From positions 1-64,000 of the forward strand of contig CAKVIG010000008.1 in assembly GCA_934754515.1 (NCBI GenBank): a stretch of DNA of 64,000 nt, written 5' to 3'. Below the pieces are notes generated by a model, which worked only from the letters and a program-made list of their open reading frames with translations, was not told the DNA's origin and made no database searches. This document shows positions 1 through 8,393 of the stretch, one piece after another. Within the stretch, counting starts at the first letter, position 1. Each line of letters starts with the position of its first letter. A program made the position numbers and the translations under genes. This DNA is from an uncultured Candidatus Melainabacteria bacterium (GTDB lineage Bacteria > Cyanobacteriota > Vampirovibrionia > Gastranaerophilales > Gastranaerophilaceae).

Positions 1-2
1 AA

Positions 3-737
3 GAAAACTCGATTGCAATTGGGGCAGGTGCACAATCAACTTTTTCTAGGTCTGTTGCAATTGGTGCCGGTGCACAATCAACGGCTCCTAATCAAATAGT
101 TTTAGGAACTAGTGAAGATGTTGTTTATATTCCGGGAAATCTAATTGTGGCAAAAAATACTTTATTAGGTTCAAGAGGTAGGGGGTATAGGACCTTTATT
201 AGTCATAAGACTTATGGAAGAAATAATTGGTACATTAAAAGTATAGAAGTTAATAAAGGGAGTAATGATGATTTAAGATGGGGAGAAGATTATAGTGAAA
301 GCGCATTTAAAACATCATATTCTGACCGCCGCCTAAAGAATGTTGGTGACAAATATACAGCAGGTTTAGAAGAATTGAAAAAATTAGATTTCTATCATTA
401 CACTTTTAAGGCTGACAAGGATAATACTCCTTTAGTAGGTGTAATAGCGCAAGATTTGCAAAAAGTATTCCCTGATGCTGTTACTAAAGACGATGACGGA
501 TACTTAAGAATTCGTCTTGAAGATATGTTTTATGCCGTAATTAATGCAGTTAAAGAATTGGATACAAAGATTTCTGAGATTGTGACTAATATTACTGATA
601 TTAGAACTACAATACAATCTCAACAGGAAATTATTGAGGGCTTGCAAAAAGAAAATTCTGAATTACAAAAACAGAATGCAGATTTGCAAGAAGAAATCAA
701 AAACATTGAAAAACGAATAAAGAAGTTGGAAAAGTAG
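3..737 (+). CDS. C-terminal part of a surface/tail-fibre protein with S74 (endosialidase-type) chaperone domain
   Basis: The frame is open from the first complete codon at position 3, so this is the 3' end of a longer gene whose start lies before the window; the GTG at 147 is internal. The visible N-terminal part carries two copies of a repeat of the form S-x-A-I-G-A-G-A-Q-S-T, the head repeat typical of YadA-like trimeric adhesins. An S74 intramolecular chaperone domain follows, with SDRRLKN, then VGVIAQDLQKVFPDAV and LRIRLEDMFYAVINAVKEL, and a C-terminal coiled coil (about the last 50 residues). In this family the S74 domain assists trimer folding and then cleaves itself off (S..RLK motif with catalytic Ser). 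It could be a phage tail spike or a host surface fibre; the window does not show which. Confidence 0.85.
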   Translation, partial: ENSIAIGAGAQSTFSRSVAIGAGAQSTAPNQIVLGTSEDVVYIPGNLIVAKNTLLGSRGRGYRTFISHKTYGRNNWYIKSIEVNKGSNDDLRWGEDYSESAFKTSYSDRRLKNVGDKYTAGLEELKKLDFYHYTFKADKDNTPLVGVIAQDLQKVFPDAVTKDDDGYLRIRLEDMFYAVINAVKELDTKISEIVTNITDIRTTIQSQQEIIEGLQKENSELQKQNADLQEEIKNIEKRIKKLEK

Positions 738-1341
738 GGAAAATAAAAGTTATTAAAAAGCAGGATTGCCACGGGCTAATCGCCCTCGCAATGACGGCAC
801 GCTTGAATGCTTGACGCGAGGTCATTGCGAGGAACGGCGATAACATTGGGTGACGAAGCAATTCATTTTCAGGGGCTTGTTTGAAAATGTAGTTTAGGCA
901 CTGCTTGGCAAGAACTTTCAAGTAGATAATACCCTCTCCCGTCCTCCGGACACCCTCCCCATGAAGAATGGATACGAGGTGGGGGAGTGACTTGTGCTAG
1001 CAGGACACAGAAAAAATTACAAAGATTGAACGACTTTAGTTCCCTCCCTCGGGGGAGGGTGCCGAAGGCAGGAGAGGGTATTATTAACTTCTTTACAAAG
1101 AATCAAAGTTTTCTTTGCCTCTCACGGGCATACGGGCGGAAGCGAAGCTTCCGCCCTTTCTCTATACAACTCATAAACGCACCTCGCTTATATAACCTTA
1201 AAACAATTTTCCACTTTCCATTTTCAATTTTCCATTTCAATTAAAACTCGTTATTCAAAACAAGCCCAAGCCAAAACTTGTGTTTGTTTATTTTTTGATT
1301 TAATATAAATAAGTAATAGGGTAGTTTAGGAGTTAATATTA
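738..1341. repeat. Intergenic region with family B and family A palindromic repeats
   Basis: No convincing gene. Positions 766-800 and 832-873 are family B units (ATTGCC...CGCAATGAC and GTCATTGCGAGG...GACGAAGCAAT). Positions 930-990 and 1036-1085 are family A units, pairing CCCTCTCCC/CCCTCCC with GGGAGGG/GAGAGGG. The 1036-1085 unit matches the ends of the 35252-35434 unit but lacks its central insert. Short ORFs here are made of repeat sequence. Confidence 0.75.
1278..1306 (+). promoter_or_regulatory. Candidate sigma70-type promoter for the COG2509 flavoprotein gene
   Basis: TTGTGT at 1278-1283 and TAATAT at 1301-1306 are separated by 17 bases, placing a start site about 30 bases before the ATG at 1342. 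Seen by eye only. Confidence 0.45.
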
Positions 1342-2718
1342 ATGTACAATGTTGCAATTATCGGTGCAGGACCTGCGGGGATTTTTTCTGCTTTAGAAAT
1401 TGTTAAATTACGTCCTGAGTGGAAAGTAGTTTTAATTGAAAAAGGACAAAAAATTGAAAAAAGAAAATGTCCGATTAGAGAAGGTTCTCCAAAATGTGTA
1501 AACTGTAAACGCTGCGGTTTGCTTTGCGGTTGGGGTGGTGCAGGTGCTTTTTCAGACGGTAAATTAACACTTACTCCTGATGTCGGCGGTCACCTTGTTG
1601 ACTATATGAGCCGTGAAAAAGTTGAAGAACTTATTAATTACGCCGACAATATGTACTTAGAGCATGGTGCAACGGATGAAGTTTTCGGCACAAATATGGA
1701 GGTGTTTAGAGAAATAGAACGTCAAGCTGCACTTGCTGAGTTAAAACTTGTTCATTCGCCTGTAAGACACTTGGGTACTGAACGCAGTTTGGATGTTCTT
1801 AAGCACATGCAAGACTACTTAGATGAAAGAATCACTATTCTAAACAATGTAACGGCACAAAGTCTTATTGTTGAGTGTGAACAAGTTAAAGGCATAGTGC
1901 TTGATAACGGCGAAACAATAAAAGCCGAATACACTATTATTGCTCCGGGGAGAGAAGGTGCTGATTGGCTTACGCATGAATTTGCCAAAAATAAAATTGG
2001 TATGGTAAATAATGCGGTTGATGTTGGGGTTCGTGTAGAACTTCCTGCGCCTGTATTTGCACCATTAACGGATAAATTGTATGAATCAAAATTGGTTTAT
2101 TATTCACCAACTTTTGGTGATGAAGTTCGTACTTTTTGCATGAACCCGAACGGCGAAGTTGTTCAAGAAAATTATAACGGGATTGCAACAGTAAACGGTC
2201 ATAGTTATGCGAATATTAAAACTAATAATACAAACTTTGCATTACTTGTAAGCAAGAAATTCACGGAACCTTTTAAACAACCGATTGCTTACGGTCAACA
2301 TATCGCAAGCCTTGCAAACATGCTTGCAGGCGGTATTCTTGTTCAAAGATTTGGCGATTTGTTGGAAGGCAGACGTTCTACTCCGGACAGAATTAAATCA
2401 AGTATAATTACACCAACATTGAGTTGTGCTACTCCGGGGGATTTGAGCCTTGTAATTCCATACAGACAAATGAAAAGTATTATTGAAATGTTGTTTGCGC
2501 TTGATAAAATTGCACCGGGAACAGCTTCAAGATACACGCTTCTTTATGGTATAGAAGTTAAATTCTATTCTGCAAGAGTTAAATTAACGAACGAACTTGA
2601 AACTGAAGGTGTTAAAAACTTGTTCACAATAGGTGACGGTGCCGGCGTTACAAGAGGTTTAATTCAAGCTTCAGCTTCCGGAGTTTATGTCGCTCAAACA
2701 ATTTGTGCAAGAGGATAG
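1342..2718 (+). CDS. FAD-dependent oxidoreductase, COG2509 family
   Basis: A 458-residue flavoprotein of the uncharacterised COG2509 dehydrogenase group. The N-terminus has the Rossmann dinucleotide motif GAGPAG (residues 8-13) followed by a beta-strand ending in Glu (VVLIEKG). A cysteine cluster at C43, C52, C55, C58 and C62 precedes the signature GWGGAGAFSDGKL. The C-terminus carries the second FAD contact, TIGDGAGVTRGLIQASASG. The start is supported by TTAGGAG upstream. The gene has its own promoter candidate and terminator, so it is probably monocistronic. The substrate is unknown for the family; the Cys cluster could bind metal or serve redox, but that is inference. Confidence 0.88.
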   Translation: MYNVAIIGAGPAGIFSALEIVKLRPEWKVVLIEKGQKIEKRKCPIREGSPKCVNCKRCGLLCGWGGAGAFSDGKLTLTPDVGGHLVDYMSREKVEELINYADNMYLEHGATDEVFGTNMEVFREIERQAALAELKLVHSPVRHLGTERSLDVLKHMQDYLDERITILNNVTAQSLIVECEQVKGIVLDNGETIKAEYTIIAPGREGADWLTHEFAKNKIGMVNNAVDVGVRVELPAPVFAPLTDKLYESKLVYYSPTFGDEVRTFCMNPNGEVVQENYNGIATVNGHSYANIKTNNTNFALLVSKKFTEPFKQPIAYGQHIASLANMLAGGILVQRFGDLLEGRRSTPDRIKSSIITPTLSCATPGDLSLVIPYRQMKSIIEMLFALDKIAPGTASRYTLLYGIEVKFYSARVKLTNELETEGVKNLFTIGDGAGVTRGLIQASASGVYVAQTICARG

Positions 2719-2738
2719 ATATTAATGTTAATAAAAAG

Positions 2739-2772
2739 GAAGTGCTTTTCTATTTTTAGCACTTCTTTTTTT
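2739..2772 (+). terminator. Intrinsic terminator after the COG2509 gene
   Basis: Perfect 8-bp stem GAAGTGCT/AGCACTTC with an 11-base loop, followed by a run of seven T. Confidence 0.85.
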
Positions 2773-2869
2773 ATGTAAATTTTTGTAAAACATTTTTTAT
2801 ATGTTAGCAAATTTTATTATTGACGAGTATTAACTAAACAGTAGTGTAGATGTTGAAAGGATGTAATAA

Positions 2870-4153
2870 ATGGTTCAATCAATAGATAATAATATTAACG
2901 GACAAAATTATAATGCTGTAAAAATTAATATACAAAAGCCGCAAATGAACGGCAATCCAAGCGTAGACGCAGTACAAAATGATAATAACGGAAATTATAG
3001 TGCTGTTAGTATTAATATTGACAATCCGACAGTAAACATGCCTGAACATAAAATTTATGATTATCCAGAGGCGCAAACTCCGGTAACTTATGACATGGCA
3101 AATATCAACCAAATACCGCTTCCACAAGGTTTTCATGTCGCTTATCAGACAACTAATTTGATTTTGCCAAAAATGGAAAACGAATTGGAAATAGAAGTTG
3201 ATAAAAAAGCTCCTGAAAAATTAGAAGACAAGGCTTCTGTAGAAGAAAACGAAGAACCGCAAAACGAAGAAGTCATAGCAGAAGCTGAAAAAGACGTTAA
3301 AGCACCTGCTGTTGATGTAGAAGAAAAAACAGAAGAAAAAGAAGATAAGAAAGTTGAAGTTCCTGAACCTAATTTTACGACAGTAGAAGCCGAAAAAGGT
3401 GAAGAAAAAATTGATAATATTAATGATGATGTTGAAGTAATGGCAACTGAAACAAAGGATATTAAAAAACCTGAAATTATTCCGGGGGAAGAAATCAAAC
3501 CTGATGTTGATATTCCGTTAGTTATTTCTAATTTAACAAATGAAAATTTTGACGTTCAGGCTCAACAGATGGAAGAAATTGCCAGAGTCGCTTTGGATGA
3601 TTCAAATAACGCAATTCCTTATATTGTAAGAGATGTATTTTCAAGCTTGATTGAAATTACTAAAAAAGATTCGGCAGAGTTGGCTGCTCCAACGGACGAG
3701 CAAATCCAAGCAAGAAAAAAAGTGATTGCTAACTTCGTAAGTATGGAAAACGGCAAAGCTAAAAATCAACCTGTAAAACTTCCTTATTCAATAACTGAAA
3801 AAGATGTAGCTTTAGCAGATACAATTTCTCCAATGGAACAAGCAGAACGAAATAAAGAATATGCTTTGTATACAATGGCGATTTTAGCTAAGGTTTATAC
3901 GGATGAAATAGAAAAACAAACAGGGAATATTGTTCCAATGACTGATATTCCTGGAACGGCAGCAATTGTTGACTCATTGAGATACAATCCAAATTCAGGA
4001 GTAAAAATTGCGTCAATAGATGCACTTAGACATATTTACAGACCTGAATACAAAGAAGAAATGTCAACATTATTCACTCTAGCTCAAGCTGATACTAATC
4101 CGGAAGTCGCAATTGCAGCAACAAGAGCACTAGACAGAATTAATAATCAATAA
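2870..4153 (+). CDS. Uncharacterised protein with acidic linker and C-terminal HEAT-like helices
   Basis: 427 residues, not recognised as a named family. Three parts are visible. Residues 8-56 hold two copies of a short motif (N-G-x-Y-x-A-V-x-I-N-I-x-x-P-x-x-N). Residues about 100-210 are a Glu/Lys/Val-rich, probably disordered acidic linker. Residues about 215-427 are helical, ending in HEAT-like repeats (VKIASIDALRHI, PEVAIAATRALDRI). There is no signal peptide or membrane segment, so a cytoplasmic scaffold is likely. The ATG at 2870 has GAAAGGA upstream. A hairpin follows the stop. The duplicated N-terminal motif may be a targeting or docking tag; this is inference. Confidence 0.75.
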   Translation: MVQSIDNNINGQNYNAVKINIQKPQMNGNPSVDAVQNDNNGNYSAVSINIDNPTVNMPEHKIYDYPEAQTPVTYDMANINQIPLPQGFHVAYQTTNLILPKMENELEIEVDKKAPEKLEDKASVEENEEPQNEEVIAEAEKDVKAPAVDVEEKTEEKEDKKVEVPEPNFTTVEAEKGEEKIDNINDDVEVMATETKDIKKPEIIPGEEIKPDVDIPLVISNLTNENFDVQAQQMEEIARVALDDSNNAIPYIVRDVFSSLIEITKKDSAELAAPTDEQIQARKKVIANFVSMENGKAKNQPVKLPYSITEKDVALADTISPMEQAERNKEYALYTMAILAKVYTDEIEKQTGNIVPMTDIPGTAAIVDSLRYNPNSGVKIASIDALRHIYRPEYKEEMSTLFTLAQADTNPEVAIAATRALDRINNQ

Positions 4154-4188
4154 CTTTTCATAACACATTCATTACACTACACAAAAGG

Positions 4189-4217
4189 CAGGCTGACAAT
4201 TTGTCAGTCTGTTCTTT
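4189..4217 (+). terminator. Probable terminator hairpin
   Basis: CAGGCTGACAA and TTGTCAGTCTG pair with one G-T wobble; the following T-tract is short (TTCTTT). Confidence 0.55.
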
Positions 4218-4575
4218 AGTGTAGGGGATAACACCTCACCCTAGCCCAGTCTTGGATTATTCGGGCGAGCATAACATTTCAATAACAGCAAATCCTTATG
4301 GATTTTTCTTGTTATTTTCATGTTATTTGCTCTTACGGGCTTACACCCTACCGAAAATCCGCTCTCCTGTAAGGCGAGGGAATAACCTAAAGTCGTTCAT
4401 TAAATAATTAAAATCAATATCTTGATATAAAACACACAAATTTTGGTCATTCCCTCTCCTTATAGGAGAGGGCTAGGGTGAGGTGTTGTCCCATAAGGAA
4501 TATTTATACAACTATTCTCAAACACTAAAATATTTTTACATTGTTACAATTCTATTTTTTTATTTTCAATTTTTG
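4218..4575. repeat. Family A repeat with D insert, plus a short family A palindrome
   Basis: About 4224-4384 starts CACCTCACCCTAG and ends CTCTCCTGTAAGGCGAGGG. Its interior (about 4245-4362) is the D insert, from CTTGGATTATTCGGGCGAGC to CTACCGAAAATCCG, with internal palindromes AAATCC/GGATTT and AATAACA/TGTTATT. Positions 4441-4484 are a compact copy (CCCTCTCC...GGAGAGGG then CTAGGGTGAGGTG). No gene seen. Confidence 0.75.
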
Positions 4576-4584
4576 TGCTACAAT
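4576..4584 (+). promoter_or_regulatory. Candidate extended -10 promoter for bamA
   Basis: TGCTACAAT fits the extended -10 form TGnTATAAT and lies 29 bases before the TTG start of bamA. No clear -35 box. Confidence 0.45.
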
Positions 4585-4612
4585 ATCAATAACATTGCTG
4601 TGGAGTGGATAG

Positions 4613-6553
4613 TTGACTAAGTTGTCCGTTTTATATAAGAAAATTTTAATAACAACATTGGTTTTAGGCGCAATTTTGACGCCAAATTTAGCCTACTCTA
4701 AAGGTGTAGACAAAGCGACTGCTGATGCTTACAAACAAGAAAACGCCGCTGAACAGCAAGAACTTGATTATATTGAAGAATCAACCTACGACAGCAACAC
4801 AGCATATATTAATGATATTGAAATTCTGGGTTCTAATATCATTAAACCCGAATACATTTTATCCAAGATGTCTTTGCAAAAAGGTGATTTGTACGACAAG
4901 GACCTTATGCAGCAAGACTTGAAAACTATTTACAAGTTAGGATATTTTACGGAAAAAATGAAAGCAATTCCTGTAAAGAATTCTAACGGCACAATTTCTC
5001 TAAAAATAATATTGGAAGAAAATATCCCTGTAACAGATTTTACGATTGAAGGTAACACTGTTGTTTCAGGTGATGAAATCATGCAGTATTTGCTGCCATT
5101 GAAAGGTAAACCCCAAAATATCACAGCAATTAACCAAGCAATGGAGCAAATCAATCAGTGCTACTATTCAAAAGGATATATTCTTTCAAAAATCGACTCA
5201 ATCTATGATGATCCTGATGGAACGCTTAACTTAAGCATTACTGAAGGCAAAATCAACAAAATCATGATTACGGGTAACGAAAAAACGAAAGAATATGTTA
5301 TTGAACGTAACATTATGACAGAGCCGGGAACAGTTTACAATGAAAACCAAGTTAAGCAGGATTTGGTTAGATTGTATTCGACTCAAGCTTTCAAAGATGT
5401 AAACCGTACGATTGAAGTTTCAGAAGATGACCCTGATAAGTTTGATGTAACAATTGAATTAAAAGAACAAAGAACTGCGTCTGTTTCAATTGGTGGCGGT
5501 TTGGATTCTGCAACAGGTGCATTTGGTTCTGCTGCTATTTCCGATAACAACTTCCGTGGTATGAACCAAAGAGTTTCATTATCAGGCATGGTAGGTTCTG
5601 GTATTTTGATGAGCGACTCATCTATCAAAAGTCACATGAACTATCAGGCTGAATTGAGTTTCTTTGAACCGCATTTCTTGAATGCAGATAACTCTTTGAT
5701 GAGCAAAATCTACTTTAGAGATTTAGGTAGCTATCAAATTCCGCTTGCCGTAGAACGAAGAATAGGTATAGAAAGCACAATTGCTCACAGATTGCGTTAC
5801 AATAAAAACTTGTCATCAACCTTTACTGCAGGTGTTGAATATATTCATCTTGGTGAAGGTGATGTGAATAAAGTTACAGACTTGTATAATATACATAATT
5901 TGAATATTGCTGACCGTGCAAAAGAATTGGAAGGCGGTTTCTTCTTGAGATTAGCACCCGGTTTGGCTTATGACTCGAGAGATTCTGCTATAAATCCTCG
6001 CCATGGTGCTTTAGCTTCTGTAAGATATGAAGAAGCATTTGGTTTGGACGGTTTTGGTAAAACAAACGGACGTTTAACAGGTATGGCTAAAAAATTCATA
6101 CCGATTGCGAAGAAATCTTCTTTAACCTTTACTGGGCGTGGTGGTTTGAAAGTTCATGGTTCCGACATGCCTGAAGTTATGGCTTATCGTTTAGGCGGTC
6201 CGTACACAATCAGAGGTTACAAAGTAAACGGTGTTGGTACTGGTACTTCATTTATTATGGGTTCTGCTGAATTAGCAACTCCAATTCCGTTTGTTGACAG
6301 ATTGAAGGTTAATTTCTTGCAAAACTTGAGATTAACGTTCTGGGTTGACGCAGGTCGTGTATTTGACCCGACAATTGCAAGTACATTGTATGACAGACCA
6401 ATTCAAGCAATCACTGCAGGTATCGGTTTGAAGATAAATATGCCGGGTATCGGACCATTATCTGTCGATTATGGTTTCCCAATTACAAATCCTGGTCCAA
6501 ATGGCTCACCGCACGGCTACTTTACGTTTGGCGTAGGCGATATGATGTACTAG
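4613..6553 (+). CDS. bamA: Outer-membrane protein assembly factor BamA (Omp85), three POTRA domains
   Basis: 646 residues. The start codon is TTG, with GGAG eight bases upstream and no in-frame ATG nearby. Residues 1-29 are a signal peptide ending NLAYS. Three POTRA domains follow (about 64-136, 140-212, 214-285), then a beta-barrel of about 360 residues containing the Omp85 motif as GPYTIRGY near residue 530. The protein inserts barrel proteins into the outer membrane. Three POTRAs rather than the five of Proteobacteria resembles cyanobacterial Omp85 (family knowledge). The Skp-like periplasmic chaperone gene lies just downstream, a common pairing. A TpsB transporter was considered, but those have two POTRAs and an N-terminal plug helix. 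Confidence 0.92.
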   Translation: MTKLSVLYKKILITTLVLGAILTPNLAYSKGVDKATADAYKQENAAEQQELDYIEESTYDSNTAYINDIEILGSNIIKPEYILSKMSLQKGDLYDKDLMQQDLKTIYKLGYFTEKMKAIPVKNSNGTISLKIILEENIPVTDFTIEGNTVVSGDEIMQYLLPLKGKPQNITAINQAMEQINQCYYSKGYILSKIDSIYDDPDGTLNLSITEGKINKIMITGNEKTKEYVIERNIMTEPGTVYNENQVKQDLVRLYSTQAFKDVNRTIEVSEDDPDKFDVTIELKEQRTASVSIGGGLDSATGAFGSAAISDNNFRGMNQRVSLSGMVGSGILMSDSSIKSHMNYQAELSFFEPHFLNADNSLMSKIYFRDLGSYQIPLAVERRIGIESTIAHRLRYNKNLSSTFTAGVEYIHLGEGDVNKVTDLYNIHNLNIADRAKELEGGFFLRLAPGLAYDSRDSAINPRHGALASVRYEEAFGLDGFGKTNGRLTGMAKKFIPIAKKSSLTFTGRGGLKVHGSDMPEVMAYRLGGPYTIRGYKVNGVGTGTSFIMGSAELATPIPFVDRLKVNFLQNLRLTFWVDAGRVFDPTIASTLYDRPIQAITAGIGLKINMPGIGPLSVDYGFPITNPGPNGSPHGYFTFGVGDMMY

Positions 6554-6585
6554 GTATATTAAGCTTAAAAATAAAGAAAATAGTG

Positions 6586-6591
6586 TATAAT
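6586..6591 (+). promoter_or_regulatory. Possible -10 box before the Skp-like gene
   Basis: A perfect TATAAT lies 22 bases before the AUG at 6613. No good -35 is visible, so the gene may instead be read through from bamA. Confidence 0.35.
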
Positions 6592-6612
6592 ATAGATACA
6601 AGGAGGTTTTGT

Positions 6613-7062
6613 ATGAAAAATTTTAAATTAGGTCTTGTGGCATTAGCTATGATGGCATTTGTTGGCGTAGCAAATGCTGGCGGTGTCGGATATATTGATT
6701 ACGCGAAGGTAATTGATAACTATGATTATGCAAAACAAGTAACTAAAGAAGTTGATGCAAAAGGCTTGGAAATGCAACAATTCTTAGTTGATAAAGAAAA
6801 AGAATACAAAGCATTGGATACACCATTAAAAAAACAAACTTTTGAAGAAAAAACAGCTGCTGAATTTAAAGCAAAAGAAACAGCTTATGTAACTCTTAAA
6901 AACAAAAGAGAACAAGAAGTTTTCACAAAAATCAAAGAAGCTGCAAAAGCTGTAATGGTTGAACAAAAACTTGACGCCGTAATGGACGTTAGAGGCGTTT
7001 TCGTTGGCGGTGTAGATATTTCAGACAGTGTAATCGCAAAATTAAAAGGTGCTAAAAAATAA
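6613..7062 (+). CDS. OmpH/Skp-family periplasmic chaperone
   Basis: 149 residues from the ATG at 6613, chosen because a perfect AGGAGG (6601-6606) sits six bases upstream; the longer frame from 6583 would put that site inside the gene. Residues 1-22 are a signal peptide ending GVANA. The mature part starts VGYIDYAKVI, typical of Skp/OmpH, followed by a long Lys/Glu/Ala-rich helical region and a C-terminal VMVEQKLDAVMDVRGVFVGGVDISDSVI segment (key residues only). Skp proteins hold unfolded outer-membrane proteins for BamA. The stop codon overlaps the next ATG (TAATG), suggesting translational coupling. Confidence 0.88.
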   Translation: MKNFKLGLVALAMMAFVGVANAGGVGYIDYAKVIDNYDYAKQVTKEVDAKGLEMQQFLVDKEKEYKALDTPLKKQTFEEKTAAEFKAKETAYVTLKNKREQEVFTKIKEAAKAVMVEQKLDAVMDVRGVFVGGVDISDSVIAKLKGAKK

Positions 7063-8393
7063 TGGACTTAATCGATTTAATCGAGAAAAAAAAGCATGGA
7101 AAGGCACACACCAAAGAAGAAATTCGCTTTATTGTAAAATCATTAAACGGTGGAATTGCGCATGAAACTCAAATTGCTTCTTGGTTGATGGCTGTTTATT
7201 TTAAAGGCTTAAACGAAGTCGAAACAGCATATTTAACAGAAGCTCTTGCGGATTCTGGCAGCCGTGTAGATTTTGGCGAACTTTCTAATCTGATTGTGGA
7301 TAAACATTCGACAGGCGGAGTCGGTGATAAGGTTACAATAACTTTAATTCCTCTGCTTGCAGCTGCTGGAATTCCGATTGCAAAGCTTGCTGACAGAGGT
7401 TTGGGCTACGCAGCGGGAACTGTGGATAAACTAGAATCTATTCCATACTTTAAAACAGATTTGAGTGTCGATAGTCTTGTTAATCAAGTGAAAGATATTA
7501 ATTGCGTTATAGCTTCTCAAGCAGACGATTTAGCACCTGCTGATAAAAAACTGCAAGCAATAAGGAACTTGACGGGAACTGCTGACAGCGATGTTTTAAT
7601 CGCGTCTTCAATTATTTCCAAAAAGATAGCTTCAGGTGCTAATAACCTGATTTTGGATGTAAAATACGGTTCGGGTGCATTTATGAAAACTCCTGAAGAA
7701 GCTGTTCATTTGTCAAAATTGATGGTTAAAATCGGTAAAAATCTGAATAAATCAATTATTGCGGTTATAACATCAATGGAACAGCCGCTTGGACGTGCAA
7801 TCGGCAATTCTTTAGAGCTTATTGAGGCAATAGAATTCTTGAAAGGTCGTATTAAAACCGGCGATTTGACAGAGCTTACTTATTATTTTGCTTCTTCTGC
7901 ACTTGTATTTTTAGATATGTACGAAACAAGACAAGAAGCAGAAAAATATTTGCGAGAATTGATTCATTCGGGTAAAGCTCTTAATAAATTTCGTGAAATC
8001 ATTGTTGCGCAAGGCGGTGACACAGCTGTCTTAGAAAACTATGATAAATTTGAATTACCTGCTTTTAAAATAGAATGTGAATCAAAAAAAAGCGGTTATG
8101 TTCAAAATATCAACGCTTTTAATATTGCGCAGGCGGCTAAAGCACTCGGCGCAAGCAGAGAAAACAGTTCAAAGCCGATTGATTTGAGCGTTGGAATTTA
8201 TCTTAACAAAAAAAGCGGTGAATACGTAAATAAAGGCGAAAATCTTTATACAATTTATTCTAACGATGAAGAAAAAACTAAAATTGCACAAAGATTTTGT
8301 GATGAAGCGTTTTCTATCAATGAAAGCAAGCCTTCTCACGTAAATTTGGTTTATGGTGTAATTGGAACAAATGACGAGGAAGATGATGTTTAA
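7062..8393 (+). CDS. pdp: Pyrimidine-nucleoside (thymidine) phosphorylase
   Basis: 443 residues, the usual size of the family. It catalyses phosphorolysis of pyrimidine (deoxy)nucleosides to base and (deoxy)ribose-1-phosphate in nucleoside salvage. The N-terminal helical domain starts MDLIDLIEKKKHG; the phosphate-binding signature KHSTGGVGDKVT is at about residues 82-93, and ADRGLGYAAGTVDKLESI follows. It starts one base inside the stop of the Skp-like gene. The sequence alone does not decide between thymidine-specific DeoA and the broader Pdp. Confidence 0.9.
   Translation: MDLIDLIEKKKHGKAHTKEEIRFIVKSLNGGIAHETQIASWLMAVYFKGLNEVETAYLTEALADSGSRVDFGELSNLIVDKHSTGGVGDKVTITLIPLLAAAGIPIAKLADRGLGYAAGTVDKLESIPYFKTDLSVDSLVNQVKDINCVIASQADDLAPADKKLQAIRNLTGTADSDVLIASSIISKKIASGANNLILDVKYGSGAFMKTPEEAVHLSKLMVKIGKNLNKSIIAVITSMEQPLGRAIGNSLELIEAIEFLKGRIKTGDLTELTYYFASSALVFLDMYETRQEAEKYLRELIHSGKALNKFREIIVAQGGDTAVLENYDKFELPAFKIECESKKSGYVQNINAFNIAQAAKALGASRENSSKPIDLSVGIYLNKKSGEYVNKGENLYTIYSNDEEKTKIAQRFCDEAFSINESKPSHVNLVYGVIGTNDEEDDV

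Noticed and set aside
697..1244. Two ORFs in the first intergenic region
   Set aside because: Both consist of repeat DNA; the composition is unlike the real genes around them.
4613..6553. BamA-like protein as the TpsB partner of the exoproteins
   Set aside because: It has three POTRA domains and lies next to a Skp-like gene; TpsB proteins have two POTRAs and a plug helix.
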